This document shows, in pieces, positions 24,242 through 32,793 of a stretch of DNA of 64,000 bases. A program made the position numbers and the translations under genes. Position 1 is the stretch's first letter; every line of letters starts with the position of its first letter. The stretch covers positions 1,252,001 to 1,316,000 of the forward strand of contig NZ_CP141048.1 of the NCBI RefSeq assembly GCF_034627025.1, read 5' to 3'. Source of the DNA: Microvirga lotononidis. Lineage in GTDB: Bacteria > Pseudomonadota > Alphaproteobacteria > Rhizobiales > Beijerinckiaceae. The notes under the pieces were generated by a model, which worked only from the letters and a program-made list of their open reading frames with translations, did no database searches and was not told the DNA's origin.

Positions 24242-25324
24242 ATGAGCATCCAGGCCCTGAAAGAGGAAGTCGCGCGGCAGTTCGGGACGCCCGCCGTGGT
24301 GATCGACCTCGACGTGGTGGAGCGCAACATCGCCCGGGTCCAGGCCCTGTGCGATGCGGCGGGCGTGGCCAACCGTCCGCACATCAAGACGCACAAGAGC
24401 CCGGTCATCGCCGCCATGCAGCGCGATGCGGGCGCGCGCGGCATCACGTGCCAGAAGCTCGGCGAGGCCGAGATCATGGCCGAGAGCGGCCATGATGACA
24501 TCCTGATCTCCTACAATATCCTGGGCGAGGAGAAGCTGAACCGGCTCGGACGGCTGCTGTCCCGCGCAAAGGTCACCGTGGCGGCCGACAATCCGGTCGT
24601 CGTCGCGGGCCTGCCGCAGGCGGCCGCCCTCGCCGGGCGCGCGCTCGACGTGGTCGTGGAATGCGATACGGGCCGCAAGCGGGCCGGGGTCGAGACGGTC
24701 GCGGAGGCGGTCGCGCTCGCCAAGGATATCGCGTCCCGCCCTGGGCTCTCCTTCGCCGGCTTCATGCTGTATCCGCCGGAGAATGCCATGGCCGAGACGC
24801 AGGCCTTCCTCGATGCGGCCACGGCCGGCGTGCGGGAGCTCAGCCTCGAGCCGCGCATGGTCTCCTCGGGCGGCACGCCCAATCTGGTCAACCTGGGCAA
24901 GGTCAAGGGCGTCACCGAGCACCGGGCCGGAACATCCGTGTTCAACGACCGGATGATGCTGGCGGCCGGCGTCGCCCAGCTGGAGGATTGCGCGCTCACC
25001 GTCTATGCGACGGTGGTCAGCCGCGCCGGCCCCCAACGCGGCATTGTCGATTCCGGCTCGAAGACCCTCACCAGCGACACGGGCGGCCTCGAGGGCCACG
25101 GCCTCATTCTCGAGCACCCGCAGGCCAAGATCGCCCGCTTCGCCGAGGAGCACGGGTTCCTCGATCTGTCGGCCTGCAACGACCGCCCCAGTATCGGCGA
25201 TGTGGTGCGCATCGTGCCGAACCATGTCTGCGTGGTGGTGAACATGGTGGACCGGCTGGTCACCGTCCGTGGCGACAAAATCGTCGGCGAACTGCGTGTC
25301 GCGGCCCGCGGGCGCCTGACCTGA
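24242..25324 (+). CDS. DSD1-family PLP enzyme (D-threonine aldolase/D-serine dehydratase type)
   Basis: A 360-residue fold-type III PLP enzyme. The N-terminal alanine-racemase-like barrel begins TPAVVIDLDVVERNI and holds the PLP Lys in RPHIKTHKSP. The C-terminal D-ser_dehydrat domain ends with PNHVCVVVNM. The His-x-Cys there matches the zinc ligands of eukaryotic DSD1 D-serine dehydratase, while classical D-threonine aldolases have His-x-Asp. The substrate is thus a D-hydroxy amino acid, with D-serine a fair possibility. ATG at 24242 follows GGAGATATTTC. Confident for family, not for reaction. Confidence 0.85.
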   Translation: MSIQALKEEVARQFGTPAVVIDLDVVERNIARVQALCDAAGVANRPHIKTHKSPVIAAMQRDAGARGITCQKLGEAEIMAESGHDDILISYNILGEEKLNRLGRLLSRAKVTVAADNPVVVAGLPQAAALAGRALDVVVECDTGRKRAGVETVAEAVALAKDIASRPGLSFAGFMLYPPENAMAETQAFLDAATAGVRELSLEPRMVSSGGTPNLVNLGKVKGVTEHRAGTSVFNDRMMLAAGVAQLEDCALTVYATVVSRAGPQRGIVDSGSKTLTSDTGGLEGHGLILEHPQAKIARFAEEHGFLDLSACNDRPSIGDVVRIVPNHVCVVVNMVDRLVTVRGDKIVGELRVAARGRLT

Positions 25325-25358
25325 CGAATCCGGGCCTGAACGGGAATCCTGAGGGTTC

Positions 25359-25928
25359 TCAGGGTTCCAGTTCGCTGTCCCAGTAAAGATAGTCCATCCA
25401 GCTGTCGTGGAGATAGTTAGGCGGGAAGAGGCGGCCGTTGGAGTGGAGATCGTGGACCGTGGGGGCGAAGGGGCTCTGCCGGGGCCACATTTCCACCTCG
25501 CGGGGCAGCTTGTCCCCCTTCTTGAGGTTGCAGGGCGCGCAGGCGGCGACGACGTTTTCCCAAGTGGTTTGCCCGCCCTTGGACCGGGGAATCACGTGAT
25601 CGAAGGTAAGGTCCTCGCGGTCTCCGCAATATTGGCAGCTGAAGCGGTCGCGCAGGAAGACGTTGAAGCGGGTGAAGGCTGGGTGACGTGATGGTTTGAC
25701 GTAGGTTTTGAGCGAAATGACCGAGGGAAGGCGGATCTCGAAGGTCGGACTTCGCACGACCTTGTCGTATTCCGAGACGATGTTGACCCTGTCCAGGAAC
25801 ACCGCCTTGATCGCATCCTGCCAACACCAGATGGACAAGGGGTAGTAACTCAAAGGCCGGTAATCGGCATTGAGAACAAGGGCCGGGCAGGCCTCCGGTC
25901 GCACAACAGGCTGGACGTGTATCGTCAC
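25359..25928 (-). CDS. HNH endonuclease (core alphaproteobacterial type)
   Basis: A 189-residue protein with a central HNH domain: CQYCGDREDL, TFDHVIPRSKGG, then CAPCNLKKGDKLP. The N-terminus (PALVLNADYRPLSYYPLS) and the LFPPNYLHDSWMDYLYWD tail are the hallmarks of a single-copy HNH protein found widely in alphaproteobacterial chromosomes. It is not mobile cargo, unlike the HNH genes left of the tRNA. Its cellular role is not established. It converges with the DSD1-like gene. Confidence 0.88.
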   Translation of the reverse strand: MTIHVQPVVRPEACPALVLNADYRPLSYYPLSIWCWQDAIKAVFLDRVNIVSEYDKVVRSPTFEIRLPSVISLKTYVKPSRHPAFTRFNVFLRDRFSCQYCGDREDLTFDHVIPRSKGGQTTWENVVAACAPCNLKKGDKLPREVEMWPRQSPFAPTVHDLHSNGRLFPPNYLHDSWMDYLYWDSELEP

Positions 25929-26024
25929 CTCACCTCCTCTTCAACTTAAGAGAAGCGTCGTATCCCGTTGGATTAGACTATAGGCAATATGACACCGTTG
26001 TGAAGATCCGGGGCCGAGACGTTT

Positions 26025-26612
26025 GTGACGCACCCACAGGAAGTGCGGCATGGGCGAAATAAGGCCTCTACCTCGGGAGCTTGGGTGCCCTTGATAAATT
26101 TTCTCCACCAAGGATTGGCCTGGATCGAACCCGCCATCGTCACCTATGGCGTTCTGGCCCTGCTGGTGATTCTCTACTTCGAATCGTTCGGGGTTCCCCT
26201 GCCCGGCGAGAGCGCTCTCATCGCGGCGTCCCTCTTGGCGGTCCGCGGCGATCTCGCCATCGGCCACGTCTTCATGGCGGCCTGGCTTGGGGCCGTGCTC
26301 GGCGACAGCACCGGCTACCTGATCGGCCGGATCGGGGGACGCCCGCTCCTGAACAGGTTCGGCTACCTGGTGAAGCTCACGCCGGAACGCCTGTCCCGTC
26401 TCGAAAAGACGGTGGAGACCAAGGGTTTCTTCATGGTCCTCACGGCGCGCTTCATCGTCGTGCTGCGGCAGCTCAATGGCCTCATCGCCGGGTCGGCCGG
26501 CATGCCTTGGCCTCACTTCGTCGTGGCAAATGCCCTCGGGGGCCTGCTGTGGGCGGGCCTGTGGAGCTTCGGCCCATATTTCTTCACGGATGCCTTCAAG
26601 CAATTGGTCTGA
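26025..26612 (+). CDS. DedA family membrane protein
   Basis: A 195-residue protein with the DedA signature: LVILYFESFGVPLPGESALIAAS, LGAVLGDSTGYLIGRIGG and TARFIVVLRQLNGLIAGSAGM. Members are thought to flip or recycle lipid carriers and to support envelope integrity. The longest frame opens with GTG at 26025; GTG at 26086 (VPLINFLHQG) is also possible and closer to the conserved part. Second DedA-superfamily gene in the window, besides yqaA. Confidence 0.88.
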   Translation: MTHPQEVRHGRNKASTSGAWVPLINFLHQGLAWIEPAIVTYGVLALLVILYFESFGVPLPGESALIAASLLAVRGDLAIGHVFMAAWLGAVLGDSTGYLIGRIGGRPLLNRFGYLVKLTPERLSRLEKTVETKGFFMVLTARFIVVLRQLNGLIAGSAGMPWPHFVVANALGGLLWAGLWSFGPYFFTDAFKQLV

Positions 26613-26621
26613 CCGTCTCGT

Positions 26622-27221
26622 TTAAGGAAGCGCGAGTTCGAAATGCGACCGGTCGGCGTTCCTGAAACTCTGGAAATGACCTCCCCAGCGGATGGCCACG
26701 CCCAGCTCCACGGCAGCGCTCTTCATCGCATCGGCAATCCGGTTCTGGGCTGCCCGATCGAAGATCACCCTCCCCTCCCGGTCGAGCGGCCATAAATCGA
26801 CGGCGTTTCCGGACCGGTGCATGCTGTCCTGCGTCCGGGACCAGCCCCAAGCCACGGCCATCCGTTGAAGCCTCCCGTCGCGTTTGCCGGAGCCGATGAC
26901 GAAGCGCTGGCCCGGGAGCACGTCCTGCGCCCTCCGGACCACGCTGGCGAGGGCGGGATTGAGCGCCCTGAGATTCGCCTCGTGGGATCCGACCGGATCC
27001 GGGTTCCACGCGCGGAACATGACAAGCTGATCCCGCCCGAGATCGTCCCTGGCCGGGATCTTCGCGTAGACGCCGCCCGGACCATAGAGGGAAGAGTTGA
27101 TTACGTTAGGCAATCCTTGCGGGTCGCCGGCGGGCTCCACCTGAGCCCAGGCATCCGGGCTTGAACAGAGCGATGCAAGGCCGAAGAGAACGAGGCAAAC
27201 GGAAGGCGCTTTCTGAATCAT
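26622..27221 (-). CDS. Exported M15-type peptidoglycan peptidase
   Basis: A 199-residue protein with a signal peptide (MIQKAPSVCLVLFGLASLCS, then WA before Q). The C-terminal half has the zinc-peptidase pattern SMHRSGNAVDLWPLD, then WGGHFQSFRNADRSHFEL, which gives His, Asp and His ligands of an M15-family L-Ala-D-Glu or D,D-peptidase. It likely trims peptidoglycan cross-links in the periplasm. ATG at 27221 is chosen because it opens the signal peptide. Confidence 0.78.
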   Translation of the reverse strand: MIQKAPSVCLVLFGLASLCSSPDAWAQVEPAGDPQGLPNVINSSLYGPGGVYAKIPARDDLGRDQLVMFRAWNPDPVGSHEANLRALNPALASVVRRAQDVLPGQRFVIGSGKRDGRLQRMAVAWGWSRTQDSMHRSGNAVDLWPLDREGRVIFDRAAQNRIADAMKSAAVELGVAIRWGGHFQSFRNADRSHFELALP

Positions 27222-27288
27222 GGCGCCGGAACCATCGCAACGGGATAGTCCCAAATCAAGGTGTCGGCGCCGGGACGGTCATCTCCTC

Positions 27289-27337
27289 GACGAGCGCATC
27301 GTGCGAAATCAAGGGCGTTCCCGCACGATGCTCGTCG
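27289..27337. repeat. Imperfect palindrome of the GAGCATCG family
   Basis: GACGAGCGCATCGTGCG is opposed by CGCACGATGCTCGTC; the arms match except for a two-base insertion. It lies directly beyond the 3' end of the minus-strand gene ending at 27349, so it may act as its terminator. Confidence 0.65.
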
Positions 27338-27348
27338 CGGGTCGATGC

Positions 27349-27663
27349 TCAATCCGTGAAGCGGACATTCTTGTCTTTGCACACATCGAACTCGGACAGG
27401 TCGGCGGTCGATTCGTCCTCGAATGTCGCCGCGACGGCCACGATGCATCCGGACATTTTCGGCAGCTTCAACGTGGTCTTGGCTTTCGGCGCGAGCGGCT
27501 TCGCGAGCCTGACGGTTTTCCCGCCGGCCTCGACGGTGAAGTCGGTCACGGCGACCTCGCGGGCATTGGTGATGAGGACGGCCGAAGCCGGCTTTGCCGG
27601 CGCGGCCATGGCGCTCGTGGCCGTCAGCAGAAGTGCCGTCGTTGCGATGATGCGGAAAGTCAT
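27349..27663 (-). CDS. Small exported protein, unknown
   Basis: A 104-residue protein with a clear signal peptide (MTFRIIATTALLLTATSAMA). The mature part is a small beta-rich domain ending CIVAVAATFEDES...FDVCKDKNVRFTD, with two Cys that could pair in the periplasm. Short paralogues of this type are frequent in Methylobacteriaceae, but I cannot name the family. The longer frame upstream of 27663 is not coding. Confidence 0.65.
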   Translation of the reverse strand: MTFRIIATTALLLTATSAMAAPAKPASAVLITNAREVAVTDFTVEAGGKTVRLAKPLAPKAKTTLKLPKMSGCIVAVAATFEDESTADLSEFDVCKDKNVRFTD

Positions 27664-28075
27664 GATTATTCCCCTCTGTACCGTTTGAGATTCGGTCGAT
27701 GCACAGAGACGGTCCGAGCCGTCGCTCCGAAACCGTCGCGATGCTGGTTGATTGACGCTAGAGCATCGGACGTGAAATGTGCCCCATTCCGGGATTGATC
27801 CGTGGCTCCCTCTCTTGGCTGGCGCATCGTTCGACGCGGCCCCGCAGGGTCGCACGATGCCCATGTCGATCTTCGCCGACATGTCCAATGGTTGCACGGA
27901 GCCTTCATCAAAGAAAGAGCGCCAGTTGCCCATGGCGCTCGAGGGAGGCCGCCTTTCACGGCCAGCTCCAGAGGAAACTACGACCGTGCCGTTTCGGCAC
28001 ATGAAGAGGCTGCGCCCGAGACGTTAACAGACCGTTACCGAACTGTGCGAAGTTGAACCGACGGTTGCTTTTCGC
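27664..28075. other. Intergenic region with degenerate palindrome
   Basis: No gene is supported. It contains GCATCGT (27824-27830) opposed by ACGATGC (27854-27860), a further member of the GAGCATCG palindrome family, and a half copy near 27763. Confidence 0.5.
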
Positions 28076-28975
28076 TCAGGCCCTGTTCCGCGCCTTGAGC
28101 CAGCGTTCCGCAGGAGTCGCCAGCACCGTGGTGAGAACCACGATGGCGGCGCCGATGCAGAGAGACAGGGACGGGATCTCGCCGAAATAGAGCCAGCCCG
28201 CAAATCCCGAGAACAGGATCGACAGATACCCGATGGGCGCGAGGAGGCGCGCCTCCTGCTTCTGGTAGGCCTGGAGCCAGCAATATTGGCCGAGCTGCGC
28301 CAGCACGCCGACGAGGATGATGCTGGGCGCCTCGCTCCAGGGGATCGGCACCCAGGCGAGAGCGGCCGGAATGGACGTCAGGAGCGTCAGGCCGACCGTG
28401 TAGAAGAGCATCAGGACGACGGTGTTCTCGCCGGCCAGGCGCCGTGTCTGAACGACCGCCAGGGTTCCGAAGAACACGGAACCGAATGCCGCGACCAATC
28501 CCATGTTCCATGGGATCGCATCCGGCTGCACCATGATGATGACGCCGACGAAACCCAGCGCCGTGAACGCATAGCGAATGCCGCTCACGCGCTCTCCCAG
28601 CATCATGGCGGCCATCGCCAGCAGCAGAAGCGGCCGGGTGAAGCCGATGGCGGTGACGAGCGCCAGGGGCAGTGCCGCGAAGGCCGCGAAATTGAGCGTG
28701 AGGGCCGCCGAGTTGAAGGCCACGCGCGTGAGATGGCCGCGGATGTTCGACAGGTCCGCCAGCTTCCGGCGGTGGCGCCAGACCAGCGGCGCCACCGAGA
28801 TGAAACCGACCAGCGATCGCAGAAAGACCAGCTGGATCGCCGGATAGGTCTCGCCCTCGGCCTTGACCAGGGCCTGCATGGTCGTGACCAGAGCCATGTC
28901 GAGCAGCAGCCATCCTGCACTGACCCAGAGGGGAACAGGAGGCGCGCCCGATTGGCTGTCCGGCCCGGCTGCCAT
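28076..28975 (-). CDS. DMT superfamily (EamA) transporter
   Basis: A 299-residue protein with about ten hydrophobic spans in two repeated EamA halves (for example FLRSLVGFISVAPLVW and LAQLGQYCWLQAYQ). Members export amino acids, nucleobases or sugars. It starts six bases after the PIG-L deacetylase stop and is therefore co-transcribed with the ROK regulator and deacetylase. It may export a by-product of the sugar pathway or be only loosely linked. Substrate unknown. Confidence 0.83.
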   Translation of the reverse strand: MAAGPDSQSGAPPVPLWVSAGWLLLDMALVTTMQALVKAEGETYPAIQLVFLRSLVGFISVAPLVWRHRRKLADLSNIRGHLTRVAFNSAALTLNFAAFAALPLALVTAIGFTRPLLLLAMAAMMLGERVSGIRYAFTALGFVGVIIMVQPDAIPWNMGLVAAFGSVFFGTLAVVQTRRLAGENTVVLMLFYTVGLTLLTSIPAALAWVPIPWSEAPSIILVGVLAQLGQYCWLQAYQKQEARLLAPIGYLSILFSGFAGWLYFGEIPSLSLCIGAAIVVLTTVLATPAERWLKARNRA

Positions 28976-28981
28976 GATGGA

Positions 28982-31378
28982 TCAGGCGGACTGAACGAGA
29001 TTCGCCAGGAGGCGGAAGGCTCCGGGAACGAGCTTGTCCAGCTGGTGATGCAGCACGAGCGCCACATGGGTGTGCCGCCCCCGGCCGATGCGGGCCGAGA
29101 CCAGCGAGCCCTTGAGCGGGTTCTCACCCGGATCGTTCAGGGACAGGAGCTCTTCGTAGGCCGGATCGTAATCGGCCGCGAAGTACAGCCCCCTCTCCTT
29201 GTCCCAACCCTGCCAGTCGCGCGCCTCGATCCTGTTCGGACCCTTGAGCAGCGGATGGTCCGACTTCAGGACGGTCACCGGAGCGGCGGGATCGGTCACG
29301 CGCCACCGCAGCGACGGAGAGCCGATGGCGAGGCGACGAGGCGGCGTCCGGTCCGGGTCCCAGCCGTCCGTCGGGCGATGGTAGAGCGTCACCAGATGTC
29401 CGCCCTCCTCTACGAAACGATGCAGCCGACCCGTGGCGGCCTGGAGGTCGCGCCTCAGGCCGAAGGCGAAGATGCCGACGACGATGGTGGTGAACGCCGC
29501 AAGCGAGCCGTCCTTGAGATCCGCTTCCGCGAGATCCGTCACGTCCAACCCGAGGCGGCGCATATGTTGGCCGACATTGTCGCTTCCGCCGCCGACATAG
29601 CCGATGCGGGCCCCTTGCGGCAGGGCCACGTCGAGCGTCAGGACCTTGAACTCCGCCGGAGCCGCGAACGAGACCGGCCGGATGTGCGCATAGGCGATGG
29701 ACTGCACCGCGCTCGCAGGCCTGCCCTCCAGGATCGGGACGAGGCGCGCGACACTGGGCTCGGCCGCGGGCGGCGGATCGATCATCCAGTCGCCGTCCTG
29801 CTGCCGGACGCTCCAGCCCTGCGGCATCTCCCAGTCCGTCGGCTTCGCCCCGATGGCGCGGACCCGAATGCCGGATGCCGGTTCGTTGATCCTGACGACC
29901 GCGAAAGTCGGATCGACGGAAAGGGATCGCTTCGGCCCAATGGTGAACGGCTCCTCGGGATCGAGATCGACCCCGATCCTGCGGCCGTAGAGCGTGCCGG
30001 CGATGCGGATACCCGCCGGGCCGTTGCCGCCCATGGGATCGAAGGTCTCCGGGTAATCACCTGTATGAGGAGCCGTGTCAGGAATGGTGATCGCATAGCG
30101 GACCCGTCCAGTCTCGCGGGAGGCTTCCGCCGCTTCCAGCCCCTCGGGGAGCCGGAGCGTGATCGCGAGATCGGCAATCCCTGGCGCATCGACGGCCGCG
30201 TCGAGGGCCGTTTCGGCGCCCGGATGGCTCGCGCCTTGGAAGACCACCCTTGCGGTCTTCGCATGGGTCTCGAAGAGCGCGGCATCGATCTCCCGGAGCT
30301 TGCGGTCGAGGCGATGGCCCACTTGGTCGAGGATGGACCGGTCCGTGCCCTTCCGCGCACCCTCGATCAGCCGTGCCGCGGCGCCGAGGGCCGCGCCGAT
30401 CCGTTCCCGATCGGGGAATGCCGCCACAGCGGCATCGAGGTGCTCCTGTGCCTCCCGCAGGGCCGCGCCGGCCGCGTCCGTCACGCCCGGCTGGGCCGCC
30501 AGATCGCCGAGCCTGGCCGGCAGGTGATCGCGGATATCCCGCTCCGGCCCCGAGGCCGCACCGGCCCGCAGCTTCAGGTGGAGGCTCCATTGGTCGACGG
30601 GACCGTCCCGCCACACGCCCATGCCCTGGGACGCATGGGCGGCGCGGGACCATTCGCCGAGTTGGCGATAGGCCAGGCCCGTGACCGCATCGCCCCCGAG
30701 AACCTGAACGCTGAGCGTTGTTGGCGGCGGCGGCACCTCGTCGTCATAGGCGTAGCTCGCGCCCGACCAGGCCGGGAGATAGAACTTGGACACCTGCCAG
30801 GGCGCCAGCCCCTGTCGCGCATGTTCCGGAAAGGCGGACGGATCGGCCGCGAGCGCCCAGGCGGTTTCGGCCGCGCGGGTCATCGCGCAGTGATGGCCGT
30901 GCTGTCCAGGCACGTCCAGGAACGTGGGCAGCACGATGTCGGGCCGATACAGGCGATAGGCCCGGACAAGCCGCTCAATGATCCGTTCCTCGCCCCAGCG
31001 CCGAAGGGTATCGTCCCCGTTCTTGGAGAAGCCGAAATCGTGGACGGGATCGTCGGGTCCATGACCGAGCCATGCCACGTCGGCATCGATGCGGCGGGCG
31101 CTTTCCTCCATCTCGGCGGTCCTGAGCACGCCGAGGGCGCCGCCCCGCTCCGGCCCGAGGGCGTTCTGCCCGCCCTCGCCGCGGGTCGAGCACGCGACCA
31201 CGATCCGCATGCCATAGGCGAAGCGCAGCGCGGCCAGCAGGCCGTTGTGCTCGTCGTCCGGATGTGCGCCCGTGTTCATCATCGTCAGCACAGACGGAAG
31301 CCGGCTCAGGGCGCGGTGCAGGCGGACAAGGGCGGGCTGATGAACGGCGTGGGCGAGACGGCTATGGTCATCCGGCAA
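28982..31378 (-). CDS. Large PIG-L family deacetylase
   Basis: About 798 residues. The N-terminal PIG-L domain carries NTGAHPDDEHNG (Asp/His zinc ligands) and a second His motif in GQHGHHCAM; such enzymes remove N-acetyl groups from GlcNAc-type sugars. The remaining ~500 residues are long beta-rich or glutamine-amidotransferase-like regions (VEEGGHLVTLYHRP near the C-terminus). TTG at 31378 is favoured because AGGAGA precedes it, overlapping the ROK stop; a frame extends to 31417. Sits in a sugar-uptake locus, so a de-N-acetylating catabolic enzyme is plausible. No signal peptide is evident. Confidence 0.83.
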   Translation of the reverse strand: MPDDHSRLAHAVHQPALVRLHRALSRLPSVLTMMNTGAHPDDEHNGLLAALRFAYGMRIVVACSTRGEGGQNALGPERGGALGVLRTAEMEESARRIDADVAWLGHGPDDPVHDFGFSKNGDDTLRRWGEERIIERLVRAYRLYRPDIVLPTFLDVPGQHGHHCAMTRAAETAWALAADPSAFPEHARQGLAPWQVSKFYLPAWSGASYAYDDEVPPPPTTLSVQVLGGDAVTGLAYRQLGEWSRAAHASQGMGVWRDGPVDQWSLHLKLRAGAASGPERDIRDHLPARLGDLAAQPGVTDAAGAALREAQEHLDAAVAAFPDRERIGAALGAAARLIEGARKGTDRSILDQVGHRLDRKLREIDAALFETHAKTARVVFQGASHPGAETALDAAVDAPGIADLAITLRLPEGLEAAEASRETGRVRYAITIPDTAPHTGDYPETFDPMGGNGPAGIRIAGTLYGRRIGVDLDPEEPFTIGPKRSLSVDPTFAVVRINEPASGIRVRAIGAKPTDWEMPQGWSVRQQDGDWMIDPPPAAEPSVARLVPILEGRPASAVQSIAYAHIRPVSFAAPAEFKVLTLDVALPQGARIGYVGGGSDNVGQHMRRLGLDVTDLAEADLKDGSLAAFTTIVVGIFAFGLRRDLQAATGRLHRFVEEGGHLVTLYHRPTDGWDPDRTPPRRLAIGSPSLRWRVTDPAAPVTVLKSDHPLLKGPNRIEARDWQGWDKERGLYFAADYDPAYEELLSLNDPGENPLKGSLVSARIGRGRHTHVALVLHHQLDKLVPGAFRLLANLVQSA

Positions 31379-32630
31379 GGGAGGTCTCCTCGTTCGTATG
31401 TTCGCGTTCGGCCGCATGGGCCGTGTCGAGACGCGGGGTCATGGTCTCCAGGAGCGGCAACGCGGCAGCGCCGAGCGCTGCCGTCAGGCCGCCGGTTCGC
31501 CCGTGGATCAGGCGGGCCTCGCTGCGGTTCCTGCGCCGGGCGACGGACAGGGGAAGCGGCTGCATGGCCTCCACGAGATCCTCCAGCAGACCGGGCGGCA
31601 GAACGCCGCCGAGCACGATCGCTTCCGGATCGAACAGGTTTTCGAGCATCGCCACCTGCGGAGCCAGGTACCCGGCGGCTTCCTCGATCCAAGCCAGCAC
31701 GACGGGATGCTTCTCACGGTGGAGACGCTCCAGCTCCGCGTAGTCGATCCCGTGGATTCCGGCCGCCGCCAGCTTCTGCGCAAGGGAGTGGAAGGAGGCA
31801 TAGGCCTCGAGGCAACCGTGCTGTCCGCACGAGCAGAGCCGCCCGCCCTTCGCCACCCGCACATGCCCGATCTCGCCCGCATTGCCGTTCGCCCCGCGAT
31901 ACGGACGTCCGTCGATCATGATCCCGAGGCCGAGGCCCTGGCCGAAATAGATCAGGCAGAAATTCTTCAGGTTCCTGGCCACGCCATGCAGGCGCTCGCC
32001 GACTGCCGCCGCGGTAGCGTCGTTCTCCAGGGTCACGGGCGCACCGAGCATGTCGCCGATGCGGGCGACCGCATCGAAGTCGAACCAGCCGGACAAGGTC
32101 GTCGGCCCGACGGACGTCATGCCCTCGACGTTGAAGGGACCGGGCATCACGACCCCGACGCCCAGGAGTTGTGGAACGGGAGGCTCCAGCTGCGCCTGCG
32201 CGGCTTCGATCTCGGCCTTGATGACGGGGAGCACGGTCTCGGGGTCGTTCTGCGGCAGCGGGATGCTGCGCTGGGCGCGGACGCGTCCGCCGATATCCAC
32301 CAGCAGCGTCGAGATATGGTCGGCTGCGATCTCGATCCCGGCGGTCATTCCGCCGTTCGGATTGACGTCGAACTGGATCGGCGGCAGGCCTCGGCCGGCC
32401 CTGAGGCGTCCGGTTCTGATCAGCAGGCCGTCGGCGACGAGATCCTCGACGATGTTCGAGACCGCCTGAGTGCTCAGATGCGCGTGGCGCGAAATTTCCA
32501 TGCGCCCGACCGGCCCGAGCTGGCGCACCACGTCCAGCACCACCCGCCGGTTGTGGGAGCGATTTCGCTCCGGATTGCTTCCGATCGTCGATGGCGTCCC
32601 GGGTTTGGCTTTTCTCGGCATATCCACCAC
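31368..32630 (-). CDS. ROK family transcriptional regulator
   Basis: A 420-residue NagC/XylR-type repressor. The winged helix-turn-helix lies at about residues 42-75 (GRMEISRHAHLSTQAVSNIV), followed by a sugar-kinase-like fold with GVGVVMPGPFN, LENDATAAAVGE and the zinc motif CSCGQHGCLEAYAS. It is the first gene of the minus-strand operon and diverges from the sugar ABC transporter, whose shared promoter region carries a palindrome at 32663-32680. It likely senses the transported sugar or a phosphorylated form. Confidence 0.92.
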   Translation of the reverse strand: MVDMPRKAKPGTPSTIGSNPERNRSHNRRVVLDVVRQLGPVGRMEISRHAHLSTQAVSNIVEDLVADGLLIRTGRLRAGRGLPPIQFDVNPNGGMTAGIEIAADHISTLLVDIGGRVRAQRSIPLPQNDPETVLPVIKAEIEAAQAQLEPPVPQLLGVGVVMPGPFNVEGMTSVGPTTLSGWFDFDAVARIGDMLGAPVTLENDATAAAVGERLHGVARNLKNFCLIYFGQGLGLGIMIDGRPYRGANGNAGEIGHVRVAKGGRLCSCGQHGCLEAYASFHSLAQKLAAAGIHGIDYAELERLHREKHPVVLAWIEEAAGYLAPQVAMLENLFDPEAIVLGGVLPPGLLEDLVEAMQPLPLSVARRRNRSEARLIHGRTGGLTAALGAAALPLLETMTPRLDTAHAAEREHTNEETSLAG

Positions 32631-32662
32631 TCCGTGAGACCGACGATGAACCCGGGCAATGA

Positions 32663-32690
32663 ATAACTCAAGTGAATTATCTTATTGACA
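32663..32690. promoter_or_regulatory. Candidate ROK operator and -35 box
   Basis: ATAACTCA (32663-32670), AG, TGAATTAT (32673-32680) is an inverted repeat with 7 of 8 pairs, in an unusually AT-rich patch of the divergent intergenic region. TTGACA at 32685-32690 follows and may be the -35 of the transporter operon. AT-rich palindromes of this kind are typical of ROK repressor sites. Confidence 0.55.
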
Positions 32691-32793
32691 GGTGCATGAC
32701 TCTGGACGAGCCTTGGACTTGGAACGGTCCTCTCGAAGGCCGCCACACCAGAGAGATGCCTGGCCCCGCGCCGGCGATAAAATGGAGAGGGAT

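Noticed and set aside
28286..31921. A 1211-codon plus-strand frame opposite the PIG-L and ROK genes
   Set aside because: It is antisense to two well-recognised genes and has the Arg/Gly/Asp-rich composition of a GC-driven shadow frame.
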